DNA from: Streptomyces sp. R44
GTDB taxonomy: Bacteria > Actinomycetota > Actinomycetes > Streptomycetales > Streptomycetaceae
Direction of reading: 5' to 3'
DNA: 64,000 bases
NCBI RefSeq assembly: GCF_041053105.1
Contig: NZ_CP163444.1
Coordinates: forward strand, 6,728,501-6,792,500
Shown in pieces: positions 44,677 through 54,320 of the stretch. Under the pieces are notes generated by a model, which was not told the DNA's origin, did not search any database, and saw only the letters and a program-made list of their open reading frames with translations. The position numbers were made by a program, and so were the translations under genes. Positions within the stretch are counted from its first letter, which is position 1; every line of letters starts with the position of its first letter.

Positions 44677-46632
44677 TCAGCCGACGTGGACCCGCGGGCG
44701 CAGGTCCCGGTCCGACTCCGCCTCCCGCAGGACCTCGCGGGTGACCGGGGCGACCTCGCCCTGGCCCAGGAGGAAGAAGCGGAGGAAGTTCGCGAAGGGG
44801 TTGCCCTCGGTCCACTCGAAGTAGATGTGCGGGCGGACGCCGGTGACGTCGCGCGCGTGCAGGAGGAGGGCGGCCAGCGCGTTCGGGATCGAGGACGACT
44901 CGACGGTGAGGACGCGGTAGCGGTCGTGCATGACCTCGCCGCGTACGGTCAGGCCCGCCTCGAACTCCGAGGGGTCGGTGACCGTCACCTCGATGAAGAC
45001 GAAGTCCTCGGTGGTCGGCAGATCGTTGTCGGCGCGGATCTGCTCGATCTTGTCGCGGTACTCGGCGATGTCCCGGTTGTCCGGCTCGTTCGCGATGAAC
45101 CGGGGCGTGCGGCGCGAGATGTCCTGGATGAACCGCTCGGCCATCTCGTCGAGATCGATGTGGGTGACCCGCAGCTCGAAGGCGCGGCCGAGCCGGGAGA
45201 GGAGGGAGATGAGGATGATGCCGGCGATGAAGCAGGCACCGATCTTCACGCCGTCCGGGCGCTCGATGACGTTGACGACGGTGGTGTAGAGGAAGACGGC
45301 GGAGATGACGCCGAAGCCGATCGTCCAGCCGCGCTGGCCGGCCTTGCGGGCGGCGATCGTCACCGCGATGGCGGCCGAGCAGATCAGGACGAGGACACCG
45401 GTGGCGTACGCGCCGCCCTGGGCGTCGACGTCGGCGTCGAAGATCCACGTCACGAGGAAGGCGACCAGGGTGAAGACGATGACCATCGGACGCACCGCGC
45501 GGGCCCAGTGCGGGGCCATGCCGTACTTGGGCAGATAGCGCGGCATCAGGTTCAGCAGGCCGGCCATGGCGGAGGCGCCCGCGAACCAGAGGATCGCGAT
45601 GGTGGAGATGTCGTAGATCGTGCCGAAGGTGTTGCCGAGGTACTCGTGGGCCAGATAGGCGAGGGCACGGCCGTTGGCCTGGCCGCCGGACTCGAACTCC
45701 TTCTCCGGGATGAGGACCGTGGTGATGAAGCTCGTGCAGATCAGGAAGACGCTCATGATCAGCGCGGCCGTGGTCAGCAGCTTCTTCGTGTCCCGGATGC
45801 GGCCCGTGGGCTTCTCCTCGGTGTCGCCCGGGTCGCCCTGGACGTGCGGCATGACGGCGACGCCGGTCTCGAAGCCGGACAGGCCGAGCGCGAGCTTCGG
45901 GAAGACCAGCAGGGCGACGCCGACCATGGCGAAGACGTTTCCGTGCTCGGCGGTCAGGGCGGCGGTCCAGTCGGTGACCACATGGCCCTCGGTGAGGACG
46001 TGCCACAGGCCGCTGATCACGACGACCACGTTCAGGGCGAGGTAGATGCCGACCAGGAAGACGGCGACGCCGACGGCCTCCAGGAAGCCCTTGAGGAACA
46101 CCGCACCGAGCAGGGCGATCAGCACGAGCGTGATGATCATCTGCTTGTTGTGCAGCGCCTCCTCCAGATGCGGGTTCTCGACGAGGTGGGTGGAGGCGTC
46201 GGCCGCCGACAGGGTGATGGTGATCAGGAAGTCGGTCGCGGCGAAGCCGAGGAGGGTCAGGACGAAGAGCTTGCCCTTCCAGAAGGACAGCAGGCGCGAC
46301 AGCATCGCGATCGAACCCTCGCCGCGCGGGCTCTCCTCCGCCACCCGCCGGTAGACGGGCAGGGCGCCCGCCAGGGTGACGATCACCAGGACGATCGTCG
46401 CGACGGGCGAGAGCAGCCCGGCGGCCAGGGCCGCGATGCCGGGCTGGTAGCCGAGGGTGGAGAAGTAGTCGACACCGGTCAGGCACATCACCCGCCACCA
46501 GCGCTGCCCCTGGTGCCCGGCGTCCGCGGCCGGTTCCTTGGGGCGCGAGGGCTTGCCCTTCCCCATGTCGGAGAGGCCCTCCAGCATCCACGCGCGCAAT
46601 CGTCCGGAGCGGGCGTCCTGTTTGGTGGCCAT
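44677..46632 (-). CDS. APC-superfamily permease with cytoplasmic C-terminal domain
   Basis: 651 aa from the ATG at 46632; the frame is open for 40 codons more, but [11 protein letters not shown] is the natural start. Roughly 12 membrane helices are seen from [22 protein letters not shown] in pieces to [13 protein letters not shown] soluble C-terminal region of about 150 residues ([50 protein letters not shown]) follows. The [11 protein letters not shown] motif is shared by a group of APC transporters that includes potassium and amino acid permeases; the substrate is uncertain. It converges with the TetR gene. Confidence 0.85.
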   Translation of the reverse strand: MATKQDARSGRLRAWMLEGLSDMGKGKPSRPKEPAADAGHQGQRWWRVMCLTGVDYFSTLGYQPGIAALAAGLLSPVATIVLVIVTLAGALPVYRRVAEESPRGEGSIAMLSRLLSFWKGKLFVLTLLGFAATDFLITITLSAADASTHLVENPHLEEALHNKQMIITLVLIALLGAVFLKGFLEAVGVAVFLVGIYLALNVVVVISGLWHVLTEGHVVTDWTAALTAEHGNVFAMVGVALLVFPKLALGLSGFETGVAVMPHVQGDPGDTEEKPTGRIRDTKKLLTTAALIMSVFLICTSFITTVLIPEKEFESGGQANGRALAYLAHEYLGNTFGTIYDISTIAILWFAGASAMAGLLNLMPRYLPKYGMAPHWARAVRPMVIVFTLVAFLVTWIFDADVDAQGGAYATGVLVLICSAAIAVTIAARKAGQRGWTIGFGVISAVFLYTTVVNVIERPDGVKIGACFIAGIILISLLSRLGRAFELRVTHIDLDEMAERFIQDISRRTPRFIANEPDNRDIAEYRDKIEQIRADNDLPTTEDFVFIEVTVTDPSEFEAGLTVRGEVMHDRYRVLTVESSSIPNALAALLLHARDVTGVRPHIYFEWTEGNPFANFLRFFLLGQGEVAPVTREVLREAESDRDLRPRVHVG

Positions 46633-46842
46633 CGGGTGTCCCTGGGGTGTTGGTGGGGGCGACTCGGCGGTCGAGCTGACTGTCGACTTTCGGCCATCAG
46701 ATCGACGGCCGGGCAAGCCTAAACAGACGGCGAGCCGCCGACCGGGGGTCACGCGTCAGGGAAGCGTCAAGATCCCCCTGTCGGACGTCGTACTTGTCAC
46801 ACCGGAGACGCTTGTGGGGCTCGGCGCAGGCGCCTGTGGCCC

Positions 46843-48561
46843 TCAGCGGCTGCCGAAGGCCTGGGTCCAGTAGGGGCCGCCGGAGGTGTGGAGCCCGATG
46901 CCGATCTCCTTGAAGTCGCAGTTGAGGATGTTCGCCCGGTGACCGGGGCTGTTCATCCAGGAATCCATCACCTGCGCCGCGGTGGTCTGGCCCTTCGCGA
47001 TGTTCTCGCCGTAGGACGACCATGCGTATCCGGCGGCCGTGATGCGCTCGCCCGGGCCGTCGCCGTCGGGGTTGGTGTGGTCGAAGAAGTCCCGCGCGGC
47101 CATGTCGTCGGAGTGCCCCTGGGCGGCCTTGGTGAGCAGGGGGTGCTCGGTCAGCGGCCCGCAGCCGGCCTTGGCCCGTTCCGAGTTCACGAGGCTGATC
47201 ACCTGCTGCTCGGTGGAACCGGAACCGGAACCGGAACCGGAACCAGATCCGGATCCGGGCGCTGTCGGTGTGGTGCGCGTGGGCTCGGGCGCGGACGTGG
47301 CCGTACGCGTCGGGCGGGGCGATGCGGGCGGCGAGGTGCGGGAAGCGGTCGGGGTGGGACGCGAGGGCGCGGGGGTCTTGAGGGGGGTCTTCGACGCCCC
47401 GGCCGACGGGGAGGGGGTGGCCGAGGCCGTGGCGGTCGCGCTCGACTCCTGCGCGGCGGGCAGTCCGGCGTCGGCGGTCGTGGCGAGGGTGGTGTCCCTG
47501 GCCTCCGTACCCTCGTCGGGGCCGCTGGTCAGGGTGAAGGCGCCGCCGGCGACCGCCACCACGGCTATGCCCGCCGCGACGACGAGACGCCTGCGGCCGC
47601 GCTGCCGCTGCTGCCGGCGCCGACGGCGGGTGGCGCGGGAACTGCGGGGGCCGCGGCCGGCGGGGGCCGCGCCGGGCCCGGACGGGGCTCCGGCGCTCTG
47701 CGGTGGCGCCGCCTGCCGGGAGCTCGCGGCGACGGTCTCGAAACCGGAATCGGGATCGGAACCGAGACCGGCGCGCTCGCGGACGCCCGCGAGGAGCAGC
47801 GCGGCCGGAGGTACCAGGAGCAGTCCGGCGAGCAGCCCCTCGGCCGGTACGAGCCCGCTCCACAGACCGGCGCAGTGCGCGCACGCGCGCGCGTGACGGG
47901 CGATGCGCTTGCGCCAGAGGGCGGACGGCCGGCCGTCCCAGGCGTCGGTCTCGTACCGCAGCGTGGCGCAGGGCGGGTTCTGCGACAGGGCCCGCACGAC
48001 GACCCGCGCACCGTCGAGACGGTCCTTCATCCGCTGGACCCGCACCGCGGTGTGCTGCGGGGACAGCTGCAGGGCGGCGGCCACCTCGTGGCGGCTGAGC
48101 TCGCCGGCGCACTCCAGCCACCACAGGGAGAGCAGCTCCCGGTCGTCGGGTTCCAGCCAGCGGGTGGCCTCGGCGGTCTCGCGTCGCTGGCCGGAAAGGT
48201 TCAGCCGGACCACGGCCAGCTCCACGAAATCGGACCCGGGCTGCGCGATCTCGCGGGCGTCGTCGAGGCCGCCCGCGGGGAGCCCGGTCCGCTGCTGCCG
48301 GTGCCAGTGGCTGCGGACGCCGTTCATGGTGATGGCGACCAGCCAGGACCTGAAGCTGTCCGGGGAGCGCAGGTCGCCGAGTCCGGCGAGCGCCCGCAGC
48401 ATCGTCTCCTGGACGACGTCGTCGACGTCGTGGTGACCGTTCATCGCCCGGCCCACGATGTTGTAGACCAGCGGCAGGTGGAGGGCGAGGAGCCGGTCCT
48501 GCGCCCGAGGGTCTCCGCTCTGTGCCGCCCTGACCAGTTCCGTACCGTGCTGTGCGCCCAT
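46843..48561 (-). CDS. ECF sigma factor fused to zinc motif, membrane helix and extracellular CAP/SCP domain
   Basis: 572 aa from the ATG at 48561 (GGAG upstream). Residues about 1-90 are sigma-70 region 2 (HHDVDDVVQETMLRAL, SFRSWLVAITMNGVRSH) and 130-190 are region 4. His223-x3-Cys227-x2-Cys230 (HARACAHC) resembles the zinc motif of anti-sigma domains. A hydrophobic stretch at 239-259, a basic patch and a membrane helix at 324-346 follow. Next come a Pro/Thr/Ser linker, (Gly-Ser)7 at 436-449, and a CAP domain at 452-572 with QGHSDDMAARDFFDH, YGENIA and SWMNSPGHRANIL. One chain thus links an external CAP domain to a cytoplasmic sigma factor, implying transmembrane control. No separate anti-sigma gene is adjacent. 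Confidence 0.92.
   Translation of the reverse strand: MGAQHGTELVRAAQSGDPRAQDRLLALHLPLVYNIVGRAMNGHHDVDDVVQETMLRALAGLGDLRSPDSFRSWLVAITMNGVRSHWHRQQRTGLPAGGLDDAREIAQPGSDFVELAVVRLNLSGQRRETAEATRWLEPDDRELLSLWWLECAGELSRHEVAAALQLSPQHTAVRVQRMKDRLDGARVVVRALSQNPPCATLRYETDAWDGRPSALWRKRIARHARACAHCAGLWSGLVPAEGLLAGLLLVPPAALLLAGVRERAGLGSDPDSGFETVAASSRQAAPPQSAGAPSGPGAAPAGRGPRSSRATRRRRRQQRQRGRRRLVVAAGIAVVAVAGGAFTLTSGPDEGTEARDTTLATTADAGLPAAQESSATATASATPSPSAGASKTPLKTPAPSRPTPTASRTSPPASPRPTRTATSAPEPTRTTPTAPGSGSGSGSGSGSGSTEQQVISLVNSERAKAGCGPLTEHPLLTKAAQGHSDDMAARDFFDHTNPDGDGPGERITAAGYAWSSYGENIAKGQTTAAQVMDSWMNSPGHRANILNCDFKEIGIGLHTSGGPYWTQAFGSR
47215..47256 (-). repeat. GGAACC hexamer tandem repeat in sigma factor-CAP linker
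   Basis: Five perfect GGAACC units (47215-47244) followed by AGATCC and GGATCC encode the Gly-Ser linker before the CAP domain. Copy-number change would keep frame and alter linker length. Confidence 0.85.
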
Positions 48562-48806
48562 GCTCCGAATCACCCTGCCTGTTCCCGCTGTCGTCGACGG
48601 CCAACACGTGGGAGATCACGCGGGGGCGGCCCGATAACAGAAACCTGCGGAGCGGTTCCGGAAGAACCTCCTTCCGTACGGCAGGCCAGGAGGATCTCCG
48701 GGTCTTCGTGGCTTCTGCCAATACGAGCTCGCGTCATGATCCGGCAAGACTGCCAGGGCATGACGGATCACCAGGCACATGACCGAGCACTGGGGAGGAC
48801 CGCGCG

Positions 48807-49547
48807 ATGAGCGTGCAGCAGTACGACGAGATCGGTGAGGCGTTCGAGGGCTTCAAGTCCCTGCCGCTGACGCAGTACGGGGAGGTGCCCAGCTTCCTGG
48901 GCCTGGTGGGTGACGTCCGGGGCAGGTCGGTCCTCGACCTCGCCTCCGGCACGGGTTTCTACAGCAGGGAGTTCAGGCGGCGGGGCGCCTCCGAGGTGCT
49001 CGGCATCGACATCTCGGGCGAGATGGTCGCGGCGGCGCGGGCCTTCGAGGAGAGCGATCCGCTGGGCGTGCGCTACGAGGTGGGGGACGTGTCCGAGCTG
49101 CGCGCCCTCGAAGAGCGCTTCGACATCGCGCTGGGGGTCCAGCTGCTCAACTACGCGCCGGACATCGCCACCATGGAGCGGATGTGCCGCCATGTGCACC
49201 GGAGCCTGAAGCCCGGTGCCGAGTTCTTCGTGCTCGCGCAGAAGCCGGACTATCGCTTCGACGGGCCGTCCCTCGCCAAGTACGGCTTCCTCTGCGAGGC
49301 GACCGGCGAGGAGATCGAGACGGGACCGCGCGTCCGGATCACCGCGCTGCTCGACCCGCCGATCTCGTTCGTCGGCGCCTGCCCGCGCCGCGAGGTGTAC
49401 GAGGACTCCCTGCGTGCGGCGGGCTTCGGGGACCTGACCTGGGTGCCGCTGGAGATCTCCGAGGCGGGCGTCCGCGAGTTCGGCGAGGAGTTCTGGGCGG
49501 ACTGTCTCGCCAACCCGCCGTTCGAACTCCTGCGCTGCCGCGCCTGA
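48807..49547 (+). CDS. Class I SAM-dependent methyltransferase
   Basis: 246 aa with GGGAGG upstream. Motif I is VLDLASGTGFYSREF, followed by GIDISGEMVAAAR and YEVGDVSELRAL. The C-terminal part (QKPDYRF, FVGACPRREVYEDSLRAAGF) recalls small-molecule O/N-methyltransferases. Acceptor unknown. It is divergent from the sigma factor gene, with a 245-base gap, and has no obvious partner. Confidence 0.9.
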   Translation: MSVQQYDEIGEAFEGFKSLPLTQYGEVPSFLGLVGDVRGRSVLDLASGTGFYSREFRRRGASEVLGIDISGEMVAAARAFEESDPLGVRYEVGDVSELRALEERFDIALGVQLLNYAPDIATMERMCRHVHRSLKPGAEFFVLAQKPDYRFDGPSLAKYGFLCEATGEEIETGPRVRITALLDPPISFVGACPRREVYEDSLRAAGFGDLTWVPLEISEAGVREFGEEFWADCLANPPFELLRCRA

Positions 49548-49690
49548 CGGCCGCAGCCGCTCGAACGGCCCGCGCCCGGATGCCCTCGCGGCGGAACACG
49601 GGCAGGCTGGTGCTCCGGACCGGGCGCGCGCCCCACAGGCGCCGCCCGGCCGGGAGGCACGGTCGCGGGAACAGGGCAGGGGAGGACGGC

Positions 49691-51013
49691 ATGACAGGGT
49701 CGGGCCCCGGAACACGTCCCGCCGCGCGGCTCCTCGCGCGGCTCGCCCTGCTCGCGGCCCTCGGCTCGCTGGTCGTTCTCCTGCTCGCGCTGGGCGACGG
49801 CGGCCTCCTGGTGGTGGGGGCGGGGTTCCTCGGCCTGGTGCTCTGCGCCGCCGGCATCTGGTGGTTCGTCGCGCACCGAGGCGCGGTACGCCTCATCGGG
49901 CTGCTCCTGGCGATCGCCGCGCCCATCGGCGTCGTGGTCCTCTTCGCCTACGGCGGGCTGTGGCTGACGGCCCTGATCCTGTGCCTGTGCTGGGGCGTGG
50001 CGCTGGCCTGCGCGAGGCAGGCGCTGCGCAGATCGCGGCCGAAGCGGTCCATGCGGGCGGTGGCGGCGGAGCCGCCGAAGAACCCGGTCCTGATCATGAA
50101 CCCGAAGTCCGGGGGCGGGAAGGTCGGCCGCTTCCACCTGGTCGAGCGGGCGGAGGAGCTCGGGGCGCGGGTGATCCTGCTCGACCCGTCCGCCCCGGCG
50201 GACGTCGCCGAACTGGCCCGCGGGGCGGTGACCGAGGGCGCGGACCTCCTGGGCGTCGCGGGCGGCGACGGCACCCAGGCCCTGGTCGCGGCGGTCGCAG
50301 CCGAGCACGACCTGCCGTTCCTGGTCATCTCGGCCGGCACCCGCAACCACTTCGCCATGGACCTGGGCCTCGACCGCTCCGACCCGTCCCGCTGCCTCGA
50401 CGCGCTGACCGACGGCGAGGAACTCCGGATCGACCTGGGCGACGTCGACGGCCGGGCCTTCGTCAACACGGTGTCCTTCGGCGTCTACGCCGACGTCGTC
50501 CAACACCCCGAGTACCGGGACGCCAAGGCGGGCACGGCACTCACCCTCATGCCGGACCTCCTCCTGGGCGACGGCGTACGCCGCCTGGACGCACGCATCG
50601 ACGACACGATGCTCTCCGCCCAACAGGCCCTGCTGATCAGCAACAACCCCTACGTCTCGCCCGACGAACTGACCGGCGGCGGCCGCCGTCCCACCCTCGA
50701 CGACGGCGAACTGGGAGTCCTCGGCATCCGGGTGGAAGACGCGGCCCAGGCCGCCGACCTGGCCGTACGGGGCTCGCAGTCCACGGCCCTGACCGTCCGC
50801 ACGGCCCACCGCGTCGAAGTGACCGCCCACACGGCCGAGATCCCGGTGGCAGTGGACGGCGAGGCCCTCCGCATGCCCACCCCGGTCACCTGCACCCTCC
50901 GCCCCGGCGCCCTCCGCGTCCGAGTCCCCCGCAACCGCCCGGGCGTCCCCGCACCCGTACCGCCCGTGAGATGGCGCCGCATCTTCGACCTGGCGTTCGG
51001 CCGCCGTATCTGA
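49691..51013 (+). CDS. Diacylglycerol kinase-family membrane protein
   Basis: 440 aa; ATG at 49691 with GGGGAGGA. The N-terminal 115 residues contain about four membrane helices (LLARLALLAALGSLVVLLLAL and following). The rest is a lipid-kinase catalytic domain: VLIMNPKSGGGKVGRF, LGVAGGDGTQALVAAV (ATP site GGDGT), ISAGTRNHFAMDLGL, and a C-terminal YGFF-less LSAQQALLISNNPYV. It probably phosphorylates diacylglycerol or a related lipid; substrate specificity is not readable. Confidence 0.88.
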   Translation: MTGSGPGTRPAARLLARLALLAALGSLVVLLLALGDGGLLVVGAGFLGLVLCAAGIWWFVAHRGAVRLIGLLLAIAAPIGVVVLFAYGGLWLTALILCLCWGVALACARQALRRSRPKRSMRAVAAEPPKNPVLIMNPKSGGGKVGRFHLVERAEELGARVILLDPSAPADVAELARGAVTEGADLLGVAGGDGTQALVAAVAAEHDLPFLVISAGTRNHFAMDLGLDRSDPSRCLDALTDGEELRIDLGDVDGRAFVNTVSFGVYADVVQHPEYRDAKAGTALTLMPDLLLGDGVRRLDARIDDTMLSAQQALLISNNPYVSPDELTGGGRRPTLDDGELGVLGIRVEDAAQAADLAVRGSQSTALTVRTAHRVEVTAHTAEIPVAVDGEALRMPTPVTCTLRPGALRVRVPRNRPGVPAPVPPVRWRRIFDLAFGRRI

Positions 51014-51026
51014 GGGAGGGCGACAG

Positions 51027-51046
51027 CGGTATTCGGTCAAATACCG
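51027..51046. promoter_or_regulatory. Inverted repeat before the RHIM-like module
   Basis: CGGTATT-CGGTCA-AATACCG has perfect 7-bp arms and lies 14 bases after the lipid kinase stop, 100 bases before the next gene. It could be an operator or a weak terminator. Confidence 0.4.
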
Positions 51047-51145
51047 TTCCAAGTTCACCAGTGGGGTGATTGTCGCTCTTGTGGTCTGGCGACTCCCGGG
51101 GTTCACCGTGAGGATGCCCGCCGTAACGGTGAACGGGGGAGCGGC

Positions 51146-52897
51146 GTGAAGCAAGGTCGGGGTTCGGGCGTGCGGGAGCGTTCCGAAGAGGGGGAGCCCG
51201 ACGGGCCGGCGGTGCCGGCGCAGGCAGGTTCAGGGGCACCGGCCGAGGAGCACCTCAGGGGGGTCGATCCGTCCGAGTCCGAGGTGACCCGGCTGCTCTG
51301 CCAAGCGCTCCACGCGCGTCCCGACCGGGTGCGGGCCGTCAAGGCATGGTGGGTGAAGGTTCGAGGCCGGGGTGAGAAGCAGGCCAAGCCCCGTCGCAGT
51401 AGTCGACGGCGCATCTACCTGGAGGGCGGGGACGACTGCCCGCCCCTGGGCGAGCCCATGGCGCAATGGGTACTGGACCATGTGCTGCACGGGCCACGGC
51501 TGCCGGTACCGTCCTACGGCTTCGACGCCATGCCGGTTCTCGCGCACAGTCTGCGAGCGAGACGGCGACGACGGGTGCGACGTATCGCGGTGCTTGTACT
51601 GGTGGTTTCCGTGGCGTGCGCGGTGCCCCGACCTGCCGCCGTCTGGGGGCTGGCTCTCCTCGTCGCGCTCGTCATGTGGTGGGCCGCTCTGCGAGCGGCC
51701 CGGAACGGGAAAAGGTCGAGGCTCGCGCGGTCGCCTCGCGTGGCGTATTTCGTGTTGTCCGTTCCGCTGCTCTGCGCTCTGGTCCCTTGGAAAGCATCGG
51801 GCTCGGTGATCTCCATGCGCGCCGGGATTCTCCTCTTGCCGGTGGCCTGGTTGGCGGCGGCCGCGCTCGCTTGCACGGTGGACCGGATGGCGGCCCGGGC
51901 CGCGATGGCCCGGACCGTTCGGAACGGCGCGGCGACCGACTGCCTTCCCTGGTCTGCTGTCAGGGCGAGGCGACGGGCCGCGTCGCTCGAAGAGGGTCAG
52001 GCCAGGAAGGAATTGCCCTACGACCAACCTGAGCGCTTCGTGGGGGCCGGGCGGGACGTGTGGGGCGTGGCTGACATCAGTATTCCGCTGAAACACAAGG
52101 ACCCGCTCGGACGGATCGAGCTCTCCGGCGAGACCGAGCTGCTCGACCGAGTGGGTGCCGCACTCGACGAACTGGGCGGATCCGGGGACATCACCGATCC
52201 GCTGCCCGGCTTCTCTGTCGCGCAGGTACTGGGCCTTCCGTCGGCTCTGTGGCTGCAGCGCATCGGTGCCCCGAAGGTCACGCTCCCGGACCTTCGGGGC
52301 CGGGGCCGTCGCTCGCCTTCCAGCGTGCCGGACCGGCTGTACCTGCGGGCGCAGTGCGTCAGCTGGGCCGGTCAGATCGTGGTCAATGTGTTCGTCCACG
52401 CGGCCCTGGAGGCCGGAGAACTGCGGCTCACCGTGCGGCCGCACGTGATGACACCTCTCTACAACGAACTGCGGGTGGCCGACGCACCCTTGTCCAAGAG
52501 GGGAGTGCGACTCCTCGGCTGGGTGGCTCTGCAGGGGTTGCTGGACGCGGCCGGAGGGCCGTTCGCGCTCTTCCGGTTCGTGAGGCGCCTCGCGCTGCGC
52601 GAGCCGGGCGTGGCGCGCACCGAGGAGAAGGATCCGGTGAGCCTCCGCGACCGCTACTCCATGGAGGAGATCACGGACATGCACCAGAGCGACGACGCGA
52701 AGAGGCACGTCGTGCTGATGCAGACGTGCATCTTCCGCTCGGTCGCCGCCTACCTCGAAGAACTGGGAATCGATACCGCCCGATATCACGAGCAGGTGGC
52801 GATGGTCATCACCAACATCCAGGTCTACGGCGACAACAACGCGCCGATCCAGAACGTTGCAGGTAGCGGCATCAGCCAGGTAGGTCAGGAAAACTAG
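51146..52897 (+). CDS. Four-helix membrane protein with C-terminal RHIM/amyloid-signalling-like motif
   Basis: 583 aa, GTG start after GGGGGAG. No known enzyme domain is recognised. Residues 1-140 are polar with a basic patch (RGRGEKQAKPRRSSRRR). Four membrane helices lie at about 146-160, 164-183, 198-214 and 225-244, and residues 260-555 form a soluble domain. The last 20 residues contain NNAPIQNVAGSGISQVG. A closely similar motif (IAPVQNVVGQNISNV) opens the protein encoded 18 bases downstream. This pseudo-palindromic Q-N-V-x-G pattern recalls RHIM and bacterial amyloid signalling motifs that assemble partner proteins through cross-beta fibrils. Base composition is slightly less GC-biased than its neighbours. 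Confidence 0.7.
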   Translation: MKQGRGSGVRERSEEGEPDGPAVPAQAGSGAPAEEHLRGVDPSESEVTRLLCQALHARPDRVRAVKAWWVKVRGRGEKQAKPRRSSRRRIYLEGGDDCPPLGEPMAQWVLDHVLHGPRLPVPSYGFDAMPVLAHSLRARRRRRVRRIAVLVLVVSVACAVPRPAAVWGLALLVALVMWWAALRAARNGKRSRLARSPRVAYFVLSVPLLCALVPWKASGSVISMRAGILLLPVAWLAAAALACTVDRMAARAAMARTVRNGAATDCLPWSAVRARRRAASLEEGQARKELPYDQPERFVGAGRDVWGVADISIPLKHKDPLGRIELSGETELLDRVGAALDELGGSGDITDPLPGFSVAQVLGLPSALWLQRIGAPKVTLPDLRGRGRRSPSSVPDRLYLRAQCVSWAGQIVVNVFVHAALEAGELRLTVRPHVMTPLYNELRVADAPLSKRGVRLLGWVALQGLLDAAGGPFALFRFVRRLALREPGVARTEEKDPVSLRDRYSMEEITDMHQSDDAKRHVVLMQTCIFRSVAAYLEELGIDTARYHEQVAMVITNIQVYGDNNAPIQNVAGSGISQVGQEN

Positions 52898-52914
52898 TGG
52901 TCAGGAGTGTACGG

Positions 52915-53319
52915 ATGATCGTGGGACGTCGTCGCCAGGAGCCCGAAGCGGGGCACGGCTCGGGGATCTCCATCGGGGGCAGCAACATCGCTCCGGTGCA
53001 GAACGTCGTAGGGCAGAACATCTCGAACGTCCACCAGTCCGCCGCGATCGAGGGCAGCGCTGTCGTCGACCGCGCAACCGTGCGCGAGCTCCTGGAAGGC
53101 TTGCGCGCCGATGTGGAGCGCCATGAGGCGGAACTGCCGAACGTGTCGCTGATCCGCGGCGTGGTGGACTCGATCGACACCGCGCTCGTAGCCCCTGACG
53201 TGCGAGAGACAGGGGCGCTGACCGGTGTCGCGCACGCGCTGCCGGCCCTGGTGGCGGGAACCGCGGTACAGCAGGCGGGAGAGGCGCTTGCCCAGGCCAT
53301 CGCGGGATGGGCGGGGTGA
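52915..53319 (+). CDS. Small protein with N-terminal RHIM/amyloid-signalling-like motif
   Basis: 134 aa from the ATG at 52915 (GGAG 8 bases upstream); a GTG at 52897 overlapping the upstream stop is an alternative. Residues 14-42 (GSGISIGGSNIAPVQ, NVVGQNISNVHQS) repeat the C-terminal motif of the preceding protein. The remaining 90 residues are helical: DRATVRELLEGLRADVERHEAEL, LIRGVVDSIDTALVAP, and a hydrophobic C-terminal helix (GVAHALPALVAGTAVQQAGEA). The pair fits a sensor or effector and adaptor that meet through the shared motif; which is which is unknown. Confidence 0.7.
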   Translation: MIVGRRRQEPEAGHGSGISIGGSNIAPVQNVVGQNISNVHQSAAIEGSAVVDRATVRELLEGLRADVERHEAELPNVSLIRGVVDSIDTALVAPDVRETGALTGVAHALPALVAGTAVQQAGEALAQAIAGWAG

Positions 53320-53330
53320 GATATCGCCCC

Positions 53331-54320
53331 TCACCTACTACGGCGCGTGCGGGAGGAGTGACGGGTGGGGGAGGCGGCGCCCGAGGAGTCGCGAGAGCGT
53401 CCCGTCAAGGAGCGGGTCAGGCCGTAGGCGGTGGTGAGCCAGGCGGCCACCGCGATCCACAGGAGGGCTCGGCCCAGGGTGTCCAGCCAGGTCGTCCCGG
53501 TGGCCGTCGCGGTCGACAGGGACGCCACCGCCGTCATGCCGAGGGGGAAGACCGTCGCCCACCGGAGGACGTCGTAGCCGGGGCGCCGGTGGGCGAGTTC
53601 GCCGTGGAGCAGCAGGGCGTACCAGGCCAGGGCGAGCGCGAGCAGGGCGAACGTGGTCGTCCGCAGCGCCGTCTCCGCGCCGCCCGACCACACGCCCGAG
53701 GCGAGCAGCTTGGAGGCGGCGAGCGCCGAGATCGCCAGGGCGCCGGCCGCGATCCAGTGGTCGCCCGCGCCCCTCACGACCTCGCGGACGTCGAAGCGGG
53801 TCAGCGCCTCCGCGTACAGCAGGAGCCCCAGGAGGAAGAGGGCGAGGGCCGCGTCGGCGAGCCAGTCGCCGGCCTTCGGCGCGAGGAGGGCGGACAGGAC
53901 CGCGAGGCCCTCGGTGGCCACGCAGATCAGGAACGCGGCTCCCGGCGCCCGCCGCGGCAGATGCCGGAGCACGGCCGCCAGCAGCACCGGCCAGGCCGCG
54001 GCGGCCAGGACCAGGAGCGATACGGCCACCGGAGTGAGGCCGAGGAGTGCGAAGCGGGCGCCGAGCACCGTCGAGGCGGCCACGGCGGTGAGCGCCGCAG
54101 GGGTGTCGGCGGTCGTCGCCCAGGCCCGGCGGTCCCCCAGGAGCAGCGTCGAGAAGTCGAACGCGAGCAGCAGCCACAGCGCCACGGCCAGGCACAGCGC
54201 CACCACCGAGACCGTCTCGAAGCCCGTCAGGTGGAGGCCGACCGACAGGATGCCGGTGGCCAGGACCCCGGCTCCGGCCGCCGGTGGCAGCGCCGCCCAC
54301 CGTGGCCCGAGGTGCGTCAC
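53331..54320 (-). CDS. TDT/SLAC1-family membrane transporter
   Basis: 329 aa from a GTG at 54320 that overlaps the phosphatase stop (GTGA). About ten membrane helices: PPAAGAGVLATGILSVGLHL, VALCLAVALWLLLAFDFSTLL, and the late RWATVFPLGMTAVASLS, which is the tellurite-resistance/dicarboxylate transporter signature (VFPLGM). Substrate could be a C4-dicarboxylate, sulfite or anion. The C-terminal tail is Ser/Arg-rich. It is translationally coupled to the histidine phosphatase. Confidence 0.82.
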   Translation of the reverse strand: MTHLGPRWAALPPAAGAGVLATGILSVGLHLTGFETVSVVALCLAVALWLLLAFDFSTLLLGDRRAWATTADTPAALTAVAASTVLGARFALLGLTPVAVSLLVLAAAAWPVLLAAVLRHLPRRAPGAAFLICVATEGLAVLSALLAPKAGDWLADAALALFLLGLLLYAEALTRFDVREVVRGAGDHWIAAGALAISALAASKLLASGVWSGGAETALRTTTFALLALALAWYALLLHGELAHRRPGYDVLRWATVFPLGMTAVASLSTATATGTTWLDTLGRALLWIAVAAWLTTAYGLTRSLTGRSRDSSGAASPTRHSSRTRRSR

